This document shows positions 24,703 to 34,532 of a DNA stretch of 43,131 nucleotides, piece by piece; position 1 is the first letter of the stretch, and each line of letters begins with the position of its first letter. Source of the DNA: JAVBMC01 sp031552845. GTDB taxonomy: Bacteria; Verrucomicrobiota; Kiritimatiellia; RFP12; DVOR01. Location: NCBI GenBank assembly GCA_031552845.1, contig JAVBMC010000012.1:1-43131 (forward strand), given 5' to 3'. Below the pieces are notes generated by a model. It was not told the origin of the DNA, searched no databases, and saw only the letters and a list, made by a program, of their open reading frames with translations. The translations under genes were made by a program, and so were the position numbers.

Positions 24703-26808
24703 TTAGAAGCGGCAGCGCAGAGCGAGTTCAAATGTCCGCGGGTCGCCGGGGAAGCATTGCAGATTGCGTGCGGATTCGATGTAGCGGTCGTCAAAGATAT
24801 TCTTGATGGCGAAGCTGAATGAAGATTCGCCGAAGAACCAGCCCTTCGGAATCGGAATCTCAACAGAGAAATCAAACACGTTAGCCGACTCGATACGATA
24901 ACGCTCCGGGTCGAGTTTGACGGGCCTGCCCTGCTCGGTCTGCAGCCAGCTATCACGGAAACGATAGCCAAAGCCGACGACGGTGCCATTGAAGAGTTCT
25001 TCAATCCGATAGGTCGTGAACAATGACAAGGCGTTCGGAGGGAAGCGATCAAAGTCCGTGCCGGCCGTAATGTCCTTGTAGTCAATGTAGGTGTAACTGC
25101 CGAACACCGACCAGTTCTTGGTGAGGTTGCCGGTTGCCGAGAGTTCAAAGCCGCGGGAACGGGTTTCGCCCTCACTGCCATAACTGGCGGTAGCACCGGA
25201 GCCGCTGATCAGGACAGGGGTGTTATCCTGATCAATTTGAAACACCGATGCCGAAATCCAGAATCCTTCAGCCGGAGACACACGAACACCCGCTTCATAC
25301 TGCCATGCCGACCATGTATCAGTCAATTCCGTTGAGGGATCGTTGTACTTGCGGTAGTAGCCGAAGTTGGGCGCCTCCGTATAAGACACGTTGGCAAACG
25401 GAATCAGCCATTCCAACACCGAGTAGGAGAGACCAACGCGAGGACTGATGCCATCGCCGGTGTTGTCGTTGGCGCTGATATGATAGTCATAACGGGCGCC
25501 AATCAAAGCATGTAGGTCTTCATAGAAGTCCGCTTGGTCCTGCAGGATGAATCCGTATTTCTGCAGGCTGGCGGAACTCTTGGTCGGCGTGGCTAAAGGC
25601 AATCCGCCAACCGATGTACGCCCCCAGGTGTTATTGTCACGATACAAAGTATCAACACCAACCAAGATAGCCTGACGTACCGGCTCGGTGTCCAAAGTGT
25701 AGATGCTGTGCAGGTAACCGTTATAGCGCCTGTTCATCGAGGTGCCGTCTTGCAAATCATAAGGATTGGTGCTCGTGGAAAGACTCGGCGGTCCAATCTG
25801 ATTATAATCGGTCTTGTTCCAACTAAAACCGCCGCCGCCTCTTAACATCCAGTTCTCGGTAGCGTTCCATTCAGCCCAAGGCATAATGCTAAAGAGAGAG
25901 TAACGGTCGCGCATGTTTTTCTCGGTCAAGTCGGTATCCCAATCAAAGCCGGGGGCAGGCTTGCCATCCTTAACTAGAATCCCTTGATAACCGGGCTGAT
26001 CGGCATAATAGAATAACGTATCGAGCCCGATGCGCAAGGTCTCCGAGGGTTGGAGAATAAAGCTCGGCGCCATCGTATAACTCTCGCCCCAACGGTAACC
26101 GCTGGGCAGCCAGAAGGGATGAGAGATATCAACCGAGACAGGGACACGGCCTAACAGCTTTTCGTCCACTAAGGGTTCGTTGATGTCAGCCGTAATACGA
26201 TAACGCTGTAAATTCTCGCCAAAACTTGCGCGGGCTTCAGCAGTTTGAAAAGCCAGCGGCTGCGGACGCTTTTGATACAAGATGACTGAACCGCCCGCGC
26301 CGTAAGCGCCGAGCGTCTGCGTCTGTCCGCCAAGCGTTGACCCAACCGGGCCTTTGGCAATCTCAACACGCTCTAAAATGGCAGGATCTAGGAATGTGCC
26401 GGGCCCGTTGCCCAATGGAATCGTTCCATTTAATAACGCTTCACTGCCGGACATACCGCGGATGGTATACTGTCCGGACGTGCGGGACATAGGCGATTTG
26501 CCGCCTTGATAGACACCGGGGACAAAGGTCAGCAGCTGATCCAAGTCTGTCGGATTGCGGTCGCGGATAAAGTCTTCCGTCAGCACATCCACTACAACCG
26601 GCAGCTGTTCCGGCGGCATATCCGTCAACGTGGCCGAACGCACCGTATCGGTTCTATACTTTGAAATAGAAGTCGCACTGACAACCACCTTCTCCAGCTC
26701 TGTCGGCGCATTCGTCGTTACATCTGCTTGCACAACCGCATTGGTTTGCGCAATTACTCCGCCGGCTCCGCAAAGAACCAGCCCCAGCACACAATTTCTA
26801 TACTTCAT
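24703..26808 (-). CDS. TonB-dependent outer-membrane receptor (siderophore-type)
   Basis: 701 aa. Signal peptide 1-20 (MKYRNCVLGLVLCGAGGVIA). ELEKVVVSATS near residue 40 may serve as the TonB box. The plug domain follows at about 60-185 (QLPVVVDVLTEDFIRDR, TIRGMSGSEALLNG, ERVEIAKGPVG), then a 22-strand-type barrel with many aromatic beta strands up to the terminal Phe (LALRCRF). The layout SxxxxNPxxLDQLLTFVPGV and RGM resembles ferric-siderophore receptors such as FhuA/FpvA relatives. The substrate cannot be named; no transport partners are in the window. It lies 95 bases downstream of the PPC gene on the same strand, so it may be read from the same message. Confidence 0.93.
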   Translation of the reverse strand: MKYRNCVLGLVLCGAGGVIAQTNAVVQADVTTNAPTELEKVVVSATSISKYRTDTVRSATLTDMPPEQLPVVVDVLTEDFIRDRNPTDLDQLLTFVPGVYQGGKSPMSRTSGQYTIRGMSGSEALLNGTIPLGNGPGTFLDPAILERVEIAKGPVGSTLGGQTQTLGAYGAGGSVILYQKRPQPLAFQTAEARASFGENLQRYRITADINEPLVDEKLLGRVPVSVDISHPFWLPSGYRWGESYTMAPSFILQPSETLRIGLDTLFYYADQPGYQGILVKDGKPAPGFDWDTDLTEKNMRDRYSLFSIMPWAEWNATENWMLRGGGGFSWNKTDYNQIGPPSLSTSTNPYDLQDGTSMNRRYNGYLHSIYTLDTEPVRQAILVGVDTLYRDNNTWGRTSVGGLPLATPTKSSASLQKYGFILQDQADFYEDLHALIGARYDYHISANDNTGDGISPRVGLSYSVLEWLIPFANVSYTEAPNFGYYRKYNDPSTELTDTWSAWQYEAGVRVSPAEGFWISASVFQIDQDNTPVLISGSGATASYGSEGETRSRGFELSATGNLTKNWSVFGSYTYIDYKDITAGTDFDRFPPNALSLFTTYRIEELFNGTVVGFGYRFRDSWLQTEQGRPVKLDPERYRIESANVFDFSVEIPIPKGWFFGESSFSFAIKNIFDDRYIESARNLQCFPGDPRTFELALRCRF

Positions 26809-26902
26809 TCAAGGGCCCATTAAGATGACATTCAATCGCTTAAACGCCATAATGGGCTAAATGGTTCAACGGTTCCGGGGCAATCAGGCAACAAAATACG
26901 TT

Positions 26903-28855
26903 TTACTCAAAGTTCATACGCAGTGCAGGGAATGGATTGAGCCGCTGATTGGGCTTAGGCCGCGGTCCCTTCTTGAACTTCTTATTAGGCACCACGCCGA
27001 GACTCAGCTTATCCGGCGTAATTACGGCATTGGTTTCAACCGACAGGCAAATCCGGCGCTGACCATCCTTACCCTCGACCGGCAGGATATCGTCAATGCT
27101 GATGCCGCTATCTGGTTCAATGACGATGACATCGGCCTCGCGCCCCTGTGACCAATTCCATCCTTGCACAACCACCTCGGCGCGTCCCTCCGTGAATGTC
27201 ACCGCGCCATTAGTCGGCGAGATATAACGGACAGACGCCAGCCAAGGCGCGTTGGTAAAACAGTACGCCACAAACGTCTGCGACGGCACCCAGTGCATCC
27301 ACGCAAATGCCTGCTGGCGGGGAGTTGCCGGAGTTGCTACGCGCTCAATCACACGGTCGCCGTCTTTCATTGTCCCAACAATTTCAATCGTACAAGCATG
27401 CTCATTGCTCGTCTGCGAGCCGCCAATCAGGAGGATTGTTTCATTCGTGCAGGATGATATCCAATTCCCGCTGAGCGTGTATTTTTGGTCGAGCCCGCGT
27501 ACAGAGAGTTGGATTTCATTCGTACAGCCATCTTGACGGAAGCACCGCACCGGAACAGCAGCAAAGCCTCCACGCGGGAACAGAATACTCGGCGCACCTG
27601 TCCAAAGCTCAAAGTCCGGCGTGGGCGGAGAAATCCGCAACGTATAGAAATAAAGCTCGCCATGCTTGTCGAACAAGTCCGATATCTTCACCGTGTAAGT
27701 ACCGGTTTTGGGCAACGTCAGCAACAGCGCACAGGGGTCGGCCTCGTACGTCTGCAGTCCCGTCCATGAACGCTCCCGCATAGGTGCACGCGCCAATAAA
27801 TCACCGGATGGATCAAAGACTTCTAATGATGCGCTCAGCGGCGACCCTAAGCGACGGGCCATCACTTCAACCGCCACCTGCTCACCTGCGGCACCGGTGA
27901 AAGTATGCGCGCTCTTTTCACCAAGTGACAGAATCCGCCCATAGATGTAACCTACCTTAGGAGTTGCCTCATGAAGATCAGGATAATAAAGATCGCGTGC
28001 AGGGTCCCGCTTGCCGGAGAGATTCATACCTAGGTATTGCAGTTTGCCCGAGGCGTCAGGAAATACCCCTTTAATCAACGGCAGTTCGCCTAGGGTCAAG
28101 CGATAAACAAAATCATAACGTCCGCGATGCAGTGCATCACGTACCTCAAGCAGATAATCGCCGGACTCCTGAATGAGAAAGTCCAACGTAGGATCAGGGT
28201 CAAAGAATGTATTATCCACTTGCGCCAACATCACGCGATTGGTCGTGTAAAGCGTAACAATCGGCTGGAACCAACCGGGCACCGCATCGGCGATGAAGGG
28301 GACCAGACGCCGCCCTTTGAGCTGCGCCGTCAGATGCATGCCCTTTTCGGCTTGGAATATGAAATAGTCGCGATCCTTAGCCACAACCTGCCCATTGACC
28401 GTCACAGGCAAGTTGGTCAGACGATACGCCAGTTTGAAGGTTGAATTCGTTTCGACTTCATCCACCTCCGGATAGACGCCAATGAAAAATGGAATGGGAT
28501 TGCTCAACGCATTGCTAGTGACCAAGCGCAGGTCTCGAATCCCCGGCTCGGCATCCGGCGCGACATCAATTTTCAAGCGCACCAACTGAGATAGCTGAGG
28601 ACTTGCACGGCGGCGGGCATTGCGGACTTGCATCTCAAGCTCAACAAACTCCACGCTCGACACCGTGATGCCGTTGCCTGAAAATAGAGCACCCTTGACG
28701 CGTTGCAGATTTTGCCCACTGACTTCCAGCTCAAGCTCCTTTACCCCCTGCTGCGCACCGGCGGGAAAGGCGTAGACGATATCCTGTGCAAAGCTGCTCC
28801 CTGTGCCACAGAGCAGCAACAGGCCAATGATAGAGACTCGTTTAAACCAATTCAT
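26903..28855 (-). CDS. Exported protein with pre-peptidase C-terminal-like domains (third gene of the DUF1549/DUF1501 set)
   Basis: 650 aa with signal peptide MNWFKRVSIIGLLLLCGTGS...FAQ. After an Ig-like opening (FPAGAQQGVKELELEVSGQN) come at least two PPC-like beta-sandwiches: YFIFQAEKGMHLTAQLKGR...PIVTLYTTNRVMLAQVDN...GDYLLEVRDALHRGRYDFVYRL and a second at HTFTGAAGEQVAVEVMARR...ASLEVFDPSGDLLARA...TGTYTVKISDLFDKHGELYFY. Such proteins are found beside DUF1501 and DUF1549 genes in Planctomycetes and Verrucomicrobia. No catalytic residues are recognised; a substrate- or surface-binding role is inferred. It overlaps the DUF1501 gene by 14 bases. Confidence 0.8.
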   Translation of the reverse strand: MNWFKRVSIIGLLLLCGTGSSFAQDIVYAFPAGAQQGVKELELEVSGQNLQRVKGALFSGNGITVSSVEFVELEMQVRNARRRASPQLSQLVRLKIDVAPDAEPGIRDLRLVTSNALSNPIPFFIGVYPEVDEVETNSTFKLAYRLTNLPVTVNGQVVAKDRDYFIFQAEKGMHLTAQLKGRRLVPFIADAVPGWFQPIVTLYTTNRVMLAQVDNTFFDPDPTLDFLIQESGDYLLEVRDALHRGRYDFVYRLTLGELPLIKGVFPDASGKLQYLGMNLSGKRDPARDLYYPDLHEATPKVGYIYGRILSLGEKSAHTFTGAAGEQVAVEVMARRLGSPLSASLEVFDPSGDLLARAPMRERSWTGLQTYEADPCALLLTLPKTGTYTVKISDLFDKHGELYFYTLRISPPTPDFELWTGAPSILFPRGGFAAVPVRCFRQDGCTNEIQLSVRGLDQKYTLSGNWISSCTNETILLIGGSQTSNEHACTIEIVGTMKDGDRVIERVATPATPRQQAFAWMHWVPSQTFVAYCFTNAPWLASVRYISPTNGAVTFTEGRAEVVVQGWNWSQGREADVIVIEPDSGISIDDILPVEGKDGQRRICLSVETNAVITPDKLSLGVVPNKKFKKGPRPKPNQRLNPFPALRMNFE

Positions 28856-30152
28856 CTAAAAGTCCTCCGGTCTTTTCAGGCGCTGCAGGTTCAGGATAGG
28901 CCGCAATCTTTTTTTGCTGCGGATGGGGCAACAGCAATTCGCGCGGAATCCCCAACTGGCGGTAGATTGAACCAATCAGATCGCACGGGTAAACAGGCCG
29001 TTCAACGACCGTCTCGCCGCGTTCATCGGTCTTACCAACAATCCGTCCGCCTTTAAAACCACCACCGGCCAGCAGGTACGAGAATGCCTTTCCATAGTGA
29101 TGCCGTCCGCCGGTGCCCCAAGTAGGGCCGTAATCGACTTTAGGCGTACGCCCGAATTCACCGCCACACACCACAATCGTTTGATCCAGCAAACCGCGTT
29201 CGTCCAGATCAGTCAGCAAAGTTGCAAGGCCGTTATCAAGCTCCGGTAACTTTGTGTTCATCGTCGGGAAGTGATTTTTATGCGTATCCCACCCGCCGTA
29301 GTTGATGGTGACGAATACAACGCCCGACTCCACCAGCCGCCGTGCCGCAAGGCAGGATTGTCCAAACGTCGTACGCCCGTATTTGTCACGCAGTTCCGGC
29401 TTCTCGAGATTGAGATCAAACACCTTTCCGGCATCACCCAAGATTAATTCATAAGCGTGTTCTTCGGCAGCACTTAGTTTTGTAACCGGCGCCAATTCCG
29501 GATGTTCGGCGCGGAAGACATCCAGCTTGGCCAGCAAATCGCGCCGCTTGAGCTGACGCTCGCGTGAAAGTCCTTCAGAGGCAATACCGTCAGCGGCAAA
29601 AGTGGGCGCGTTGGGATTACCGCCGGTGGCGTAGACTTTACACCGCGACCCCAAGAACCCTGCTTCGGAGAAGCGTCCCAGCGGCGCAGTCAGTGCAACA
29701 TATGGCGGAATCAATCCTTTGTAGCCACAGTCCCATCCTTTGGTCAGCGCCGTCACAGCTCCATAGGCGGGGTGCGACTCGCCATCGCCTTCGGAATGTC
29801 CGGTCTGCACCATGTAGGCGGCTGTCTCATGATTGTTGTTTCCATGCGTCATGCCGCGGATGACGGAATATTTTTCGGCGCATTTGGCCAAGTTCTGCAG
29901 CAGCGGATTGATGTGCAATCCATCGACATTGGTCGGCAGGTCGGCTTCGTCAAACTGCCCCGCAAAGTCGCGTCCGGTACCGGGCTTGGGATCAAACGTG
30001 TCCGTATGCGGCGGTCCGCCCCATTGCCAAATTTGAATCACGGCCTTCGCCTTGCCGGATGCAACAGCTTGCGCTAAACTCTGCCCCGGTAGCAATAACG
30101 AGCCCCCTCCTGCGGCGGCCAGCTTCAGTAAATCTCTTCTTGAAACACTCAT
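28842..30152 (-). CDS. DUF1501 family protein, Tat-exported
   Basis: 436 aa from ATG 30152, preceded by GGGGG; an upstream in-frame start adds residues ahead of the signal. MSVSRRDLLKLAAAGGGSLLLP is a twin-arginine signal. IWQWGGPPHTDTFDPKPGTG is the hallmark of DUF1501, and INYGGWDTHKNHF and VVCGGEFGRTP are its other conserved blocks; the fold resembles the alkaline phosphatase/sulfatase group, with metal-ligand Asp and His in those blocks. The biochemical role is not established. It lies between a DUF1549/DUF1553 protein (13 bases upstream) and the PPC protein, the usual company of the family. Confidence 0.93.
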   Translation of the reverse strand: MSVSRRDLLKLAAAGGGSLLLPGQSLAQAVASGKAKAVIQIWQWGGPPHTDTFDPKPGTGRDFAGQFDEADLPTNVDGLHINPLLQNLAKCAEKYSVIRGMTHGNNNHETAAYMVQTGHSEGDGESHPAYGAVTALTKGWDCGYKGLIPPYVALTAPLGRFSEAGFLGSRCKVYATGGNPNAPTFAADGIASEGLSRERQLKRRDLLAKLDVFRAEHPELAPVTKLSAAEEHAYELILGDAGKVFDLNLEKPELRDKYGRTTFGQSCLAARRLVESGVVFVTINYGGWDTHKNHFPTMNTKLPELDNGLATLLTDLDERGLLDQTIVVCGGEFGRTPKVDYGPTWGTGGRHHYGKAFSYLLAGGGFKGGRIVGKTDERGETVVERPVYPCDLIGSIYRQLGIPRELLLPHPQQKKIAAYPEPAAPEKTGGLLDELV

Positions 30153-30165
30153 GCAATCCCCCGCA

Positions 30166-31611
30166 CTAATATTTGAATAAAAAGCCGGCACTATTGACCA
30201 ACGCCCAAGCGACATCCCGCCCGGCCTCTTGCAAGGAAAGCTTATTATCCTTGAAGTACGCCTCCACTGTTTCCTTCTCTTGCTCCGTCGGATAGCGGCA
30301 CAGCAAACGCAGATAGAGGCGGTCGATCAGCTCCGCTCGGATAGCCTCATCATCTTTAAACTGCTTGCCCTTTGGCGGCATCAGGTTGTTGACGAAACGG
30401 TTGTTGATGCGGTTCTGTATCTGGCGGGAGTTGAGAAGCAGTATCCGCTGTTGAGGATTGGGCATATTCTGCCGCTCTTCCAATTCGCCGGAATCCCGTG
30501 GCGGACGCCCGAACGCCTCAAGAAAAGGACTGGTGATGCTGCCATCGGCGAGCAGTACCGTCTTCTGATCTGTCGGGACGAAGGTAAACGGTTCCGGCAC
30601 TTGACTGGACAAGCTCTGGCGTCCACCAAACAATCCCACAAGGATATCATCCAGCACCTCCGCATCAATCTGGCGCACGGCGTATTCGTTCCCTTGATAT
30701 TCCGGGGAGAGGCAGATTGCGCGATACACAGCCTTGACATCAAACTTGTTTTGAATGAAGATATCCACGAGACGCTTCAATTCATCTGTGTTTGGCTGAG
30801 ATTGCCCCATGAGGACACGGTAAATGCGTTTTACCTCTGTTGCCGCAAATGCCCGCTGCCCTGCCCCTTGCGTCAGCCAAATGGTGAAAGCTTCTCGTGG
30901 ATCTTGCTCCGGTGCAACGTTCACCAAACCACCTTCCGGCATGCGGATATTTTGCCCGGCCTGCGCGCCTGCCGGCCAGGCACGTTCGCGGTCGAAGTAA
31001 ACCAGCTCTTCCTTCCACTCGCCGGTAGACACATAACCGACCTTGGAGAATAAGATTGGAACGCTCTTGCGTACTTCCGGCGACCATGCTTCATCAGCCT
31101 TTTCACCTAAGAACACCTGCATGGCAAATGCGGCAATCGTCTCGGGCTGTCTGATTTGCAGGGCCCGGTAGAAGTTGACGGCAGGGTCACGGAAGTTACT
31201 GCCGGATGCGAGCAGCAGCTTGCTGGCAAATTCGTCGTAGGGTGTATTGGCCGTTATTTCCTGCTGAATGAACCCGGCATAGGCCTGCACGGCATTCGGC
31301 CAGAGGTTGCAGGGAAACTCCGACTTGACGCGCAGCAAATCAAACCAGCGCATTGCCCGGCAGTCCGCAAATGCCTGCGTACGCAGCAAACGATTCACCA
31401 GCTTCTCGCGCTTGTCGGGGGTGTCGTTCTTTAAAAACTGGCTGGTAATCCGGATATCCGGCAGTTCTCCTACCAAATCCAAATAGACCCGCCGCAGAAA
31501 GACAGCGTCCGAACAGGCCGTAGAAACGGCCTCTTTGCGTTCCTCAGGAACGCCAAAAACAACCGGCGCTGCCAATAATAACAGCACCGCGACTCCGGAT
31601 CTCAACATCAT
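30166..31611 (-). CDS. DUF1549/DUF1553 domain protein
   Basis: 481 aa. ATG 31611 is chosen because GGGAG lies five bases upstream; a GTG at 31617 is too near. The signal peptide is MMLRSGVAVLLLLAAPVVFG. FLRRVYLDLVGELPDIRIT...KREKLVNRLL is the DUF1549 start, and the C-terminal half (VLLADGSITSPFLEAFGRPPRDSGELEERQNMPNP region, then QQRILLLNSRQIQNRI) is DUF1553. Members often carry a cytochrome-like PSCyt1 or other domains and reach 800 residues or more; this one is a minimal version with no CxxCH haem motif. Function unknown. It heads the triad ending at 26903. Confidence 0.9.
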   Translation of the reverse strand: MMLRSGVAVLLLLAAPVVFGVPEERKEAVSTACSDAVFLRRVYLDLVGELPDIRITSQFLKNDTPDKREKLVNRLLRTQAFADCRAMRWFDLLRVKSEFPCNLWPNAVQAYAGFIQQEITANTPYDEFASKLLLASGSNFRDPAVNFYRALQIRQPETIAAFAMQVFLGEKADEAWSPEVRKSVPILFSKVGYVSTGEWKEELVYFDRERAWPAGAQAGQNIRMPEGGLVNVAPEQDPREAFTIWLTQGAGQRAFAATEVKRIYRVLMGQSQPNTDELKRLVDIFIQNKFDVKAVYRAICLSPEYQGNEYAVRQIDAEVLDDILVGLFGGRQSLSSQVPEPFTFVPTDQKTVLLADGSITSPFLEAFGRPPRDSGELEERQNMPNPQQRILLLNSRQIQNRINNRFVNNLMPPKGKQFKDDEAIRAELIDRLYLRLLCRYPTEQEKETVEAYFKDNKLSLQEAGRDVAWALVNSAGFLFKY

Positions 31612-31659
31612 ACTCACTCCCTGTTGAGGTAAACGCCCGGATATCCAAAATGTTGCCTG

Positions 31660-33933
31660 CTAATGGATGATTTTATGGATTGTCAGGACGTTGTGCCCGT
31701 CTTTATAGTCGTACTCGACGACATCCATGCTCTGTTTGACCATGAAGACGCCCAAACCGCCCATCGCACGATCGTCCAACGATAGCAACGTATCCGGGTC
31801 GACACGCTCCAGCGGATTGTACGGCGTCCCCTGATCGACGAACGACATGACCACCTTCAGCGGATCGCCTTCAATCGAGAAGCATACCTTCACTGAACCC
31901 ACGCCCGGCGCATAGGCGTAGTTGGCAATATTACTGAATATCTCATCGACCGCCACAGCCAGCTGCATCTTCACATCCGCAGAACACGGATAACCGAACA
32001 GCCGCTTTTCAATAAACATCATCACTTCGGGCAGGTTATCCACCACGGCATCCACCAACAGCTCGGAATAACTCTCCGCCCGCTGCGGTCCGCCATTATA
32101 ACGCACCGCCAGCATGGTGATATCATCAGCTTGATCAGCGCCCTCGGCAAAATCATCGACATCCTGCTTGACACGATTCAACAGCGACGTCACATCCATC
32201 GACTGCACATCATCCTGATTCACCAAGTTCAGCAGCCGCTCATCGCTATACAGATTACGCGTGCGGTTCAACGCCTCCGTCACGCCATCGGTGTACAGGA
32301 ACAGCACATCGCCCGGATCCAAGCGCCGCGTAAAGAGTTTATATTCCATTCCCGGCAGGCCTGCCAGCACCAATCCCGAGCGCTCTGAGAGCCACTCATA
32401 CTGCCCGTTCGCCCGCTTCAACAGCGGCAGGTTATGCCCGGCGTTGACATATTCCATCAAGCCGGTCTTCAAGTCAATAATCGCCATGAACGCTGTCACG
32501 AACATCCCGGCGGAATTATTCTCGCACAGCTCGCTATTCGCCTCGGTAAAGACCTTAGCCGGTGAATTACCCGCCATAGCCAAGTTCTTCAACAGCGTCT
32601 TCGACGTCATCATAAACAACGCCGCCGGAATCCCTTTGTCCGACACGTCTGCAATCGTCACCACCAGCCGATGGTCGCCAATGAGGAAGAAATCGTAGAA
32701 GTCACCGCCGACCTCCTTCGCAGTATACATCGAAGCGAAAATGTCAAAATCTGTTTTATCCGGGTAAGGCGGGAAGATATTCCGCAACGACGCATGCTGA
32801 ATGGCGCGGGCAAACTCCAACTCCGAATTAATCCGCTCGGCCGCTTCGTTAATCGCATGACGCAACGCCCCCACTGTCGAATTAATACCATCCGAAAGCG
32901 CCATGAATTCCCGCGTCGTTCTCACCTCCACCGTCTCATCCAAATCACCGCTGGTAATCCGATGCAGCGAGCGGTTCACGCGCGAAATCCCCGTGATGAC
33001 GATCCGCTGCACCAGCTCCGACACCAACACGAACACGCTGACAAACAGAATCAAATTTGAGAACAGCAGAAACACCACCATGGAGTTACGGCTCGCATAC
33101 ACCTCATGGTCCGAGAGCGCCCCAATCAGCGTGATATCATTCACCCGCTCCGTCTGCAGCAGATATTTATGATCTGCAAACCGAACAAACTGCCCCTGAT
33201 CCTTACTCAGCAGCTGCTGCAGGTTAATCCCGCACTCCTGCAAAGTTTTGCCCTCGAAAGGCCCCCCCGAGGCAATAATATCATTCCCCTCGCAAATCAC
33301 CAAATGACCATCGCGCCCGATGCGAAAACCATTCGCCAAATTTCGGATATCCGCCAGCTTCTGCGTCTCCTTCAAACGCCACGGCTCATACCCGATCTGC
33401 ACCACCCCCGGCTGATCCTGCCGTGCCACGCCCGCATATTGAAACAGCTTCCCGTCCGCTCCGCGCGCTTGCGGGTCCTGCACCAACACAAAGTTCTTAT
33501 CTGTGACAGCCGGCATGAAAGCTCTCGACTGCTCGGCCGAATTAAAGTCATACCCAATCAATGCCTTGTTATTGGTCCACTTAATTAGCCCCTGTTTATC
33601 CACCACGTGGTACTCGTCCGCATCAAGAAGCTGCATCAAGCGGGACATCTCCGCGTCATCATCCAACACCTGCGGCCGATTCACGATAAACTCGGACAAG
33701 ACCGCCGCCTTCAGCATCACCGACTTGTTGTTCAGCACCAACAACGTCTGCAGATTCCGTCGTGCCTGCGCCAGCTGCTCCTTCGCATCCTTCAAACGCA
33801 GCCGGATCAACTCATCCGCATTATCCCGGGCCTGCCGCGTCTGAACATAATAGGAGATGCCGAAAGTAAACAAAAAGGCGAACGCCACAAAGACGAACAG
33901 CCACTTCTGAAACGCATTACGCATCGAACCCAT
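31660..33933 (-). CDS. Membrane sensor PP2C phosphatase with C-terminal RsbW-like kinase domain
   Basis: 757 aa. A membrane helix at about 11-30, an extracytoplasmic Cache-like sensor to about 285 (KLFQYAGVARQDQPGVVQIGYEPW), a second helix at about 287-310, HAMP (SLHRITSGDLDETVEV), a SpoIIE/RsbU PP2C domain at about 370-600 (EVGGDFYDFFLIGDHRLVV, IADVSDKGIPAALFM, DVLFLYTDGVTEA), and a C-terminal GHKL ATPase like RsbW (AVAVDEIFSNIANYAY, MGGLGVFMVKQSMD). In partner switching the phosphatase reactivates an STAS antagonist and the kinase phosphorylates it; here both activities are in one chain. The STAS partner is 67 bases upstream in the same operon. Confidence 0.93.
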   Translation of the reverse strand: MGSMRNAFQKWLFVFVAFAFLFTFGISYYVQTRQARDNADELIRLRLKDAKEQLAQARRNLQTLLVLNNKSVMLKAAVLSEFIVNRPQVLDDDAEMSRLMQLLDADEYHVVDKQGLIKWTNNKALIGYDFNSAEQSRAFMPAVTDKNFVLVQDPQARGADGKLFQYAGVARQDQPGVVQIGYEPWRLKETQKLADIRNLANGFRIGRDGHLVICEGNDIIASGGPFEGKTLQECGINLQQLLSKDQGQFVRFADHKYLLQTERVNDITLIGALSDHEVYASRNSMVVFLLFSNLILFVSVFVLVSELVQRIVITGISRVNRSLHRITSGDLDETVEVRTTREFMALSDGINSTVGALRHAINEAAERINSELEFARAIQHASLRNIFPPYPDKTDFDIFASMYTAKEVGGDFYDFFLIGDHRLVVTIADVSDKGIPAALFMMTSKTLLKNLAMAGNSPAKVFTEANSELCENNSAGMFVTAFMAIIDLKTGLMEYVNAGHNLPLLKRANGQYEWLSERSGLVLAGLPGMEYKLFTRRLDPGDVLFLYTDGVTEALNRTRNLYSDERLLNLVNQDDVQSMDVTSLLNRVKQDVDDFAEGADQADDITMLAVRYNGGPQRAESYSELLVDAVVDNLPEVMMFIEKRLFGYPCSADVKMQLAVAVDEIFSNIANYAYAPGVGSVKVCFSIEGDPLKVVMSFVDQGTPYNPLERVDPDTLLSLDDRAMGGLGVFMVKQSMDVVEYDYKDGHNVLTIHKIIH

Positions 33934-34000
33934 GACGCCCCTGATAAATATTGGAGAACAAAGCCGAAGCGCTCAACCGCCCCGCTCTGTCCATGCCCGA

Positions 34001-34306
34001 TTAACTATTCTTAATCGTCAAAATATCCGCAAACCCCGTAACCTGCAAAACATCCATAATGCCGGAGTTCACATTCCTCAACACGAAAGGCCCTTGGCTC
34101 TTCATCTGCTTGGCAATCAACAGCAACACCCGCAGTCCGGCGCTCGACAAATACTCCACCTTCGCAAAATCGAGGTCAAAGCTCTTCACGGAGCCATCCA
34201 AAACCTCCTTGATGCCAGCCTCCAACTTAGCAGCCGTCGTGCTATCCACACGCCCCTCTACCGCCACCTTTAACGAACCATCCTCTTTATGCGAAGTCAG
34301 AATCAT
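34001..34306 (-). CDS. STAS-domain anti-anti-sigma factor (RsbV/SpoIIAA-like)
   Basis: 101 aa, a single STAS domain. VEGRVDSTTAAKLEAGI is the first half of the fold; YLSSAGLRVLLLIAK carries the conserved phospho-acceptor serine (Ser54 or Ser55). In the family the unphosphorylated form binds the RsbW-like kinase and frees its target, and a PP2C phosphatase restores it. The phosphatase/kinase fusion follows on the same strand, so this is the natural substrate. No sigma factor gene is nearby; the output could be a distant sigma factor or another protein. Confidence 0.93.
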   Translation of the reverse strand: MILTSHKEDGSLKVAVEGRVDSTTAAKLEAGIKEVLDGSVKSFDLDFAKVEYLSSAGLRVLLLIAKQMKSQGPFVLRNVNSGIMDVLQVTGFADILTIKNS

Positions 34307-34532
34307 AATCCAAGCCCTTTCAATATACGCCGTAGTTTACCTAAAAGCCGTCCCAAAAGCAAGCAAATACCCCTCCTCCCACACCACCAAACCGCACAAA
34401 AACGTACACCTCCTTCCGTACGCTCCCTTCCCCCCGATCCCCCCAGACCAGCACGGAGTCACACGCTGAGAAACGTAGAGAGACAGATTCCCTTGCGTAA
34501 GCCCGATTGTTGAAGCAAGTAGAGTGAACGTA

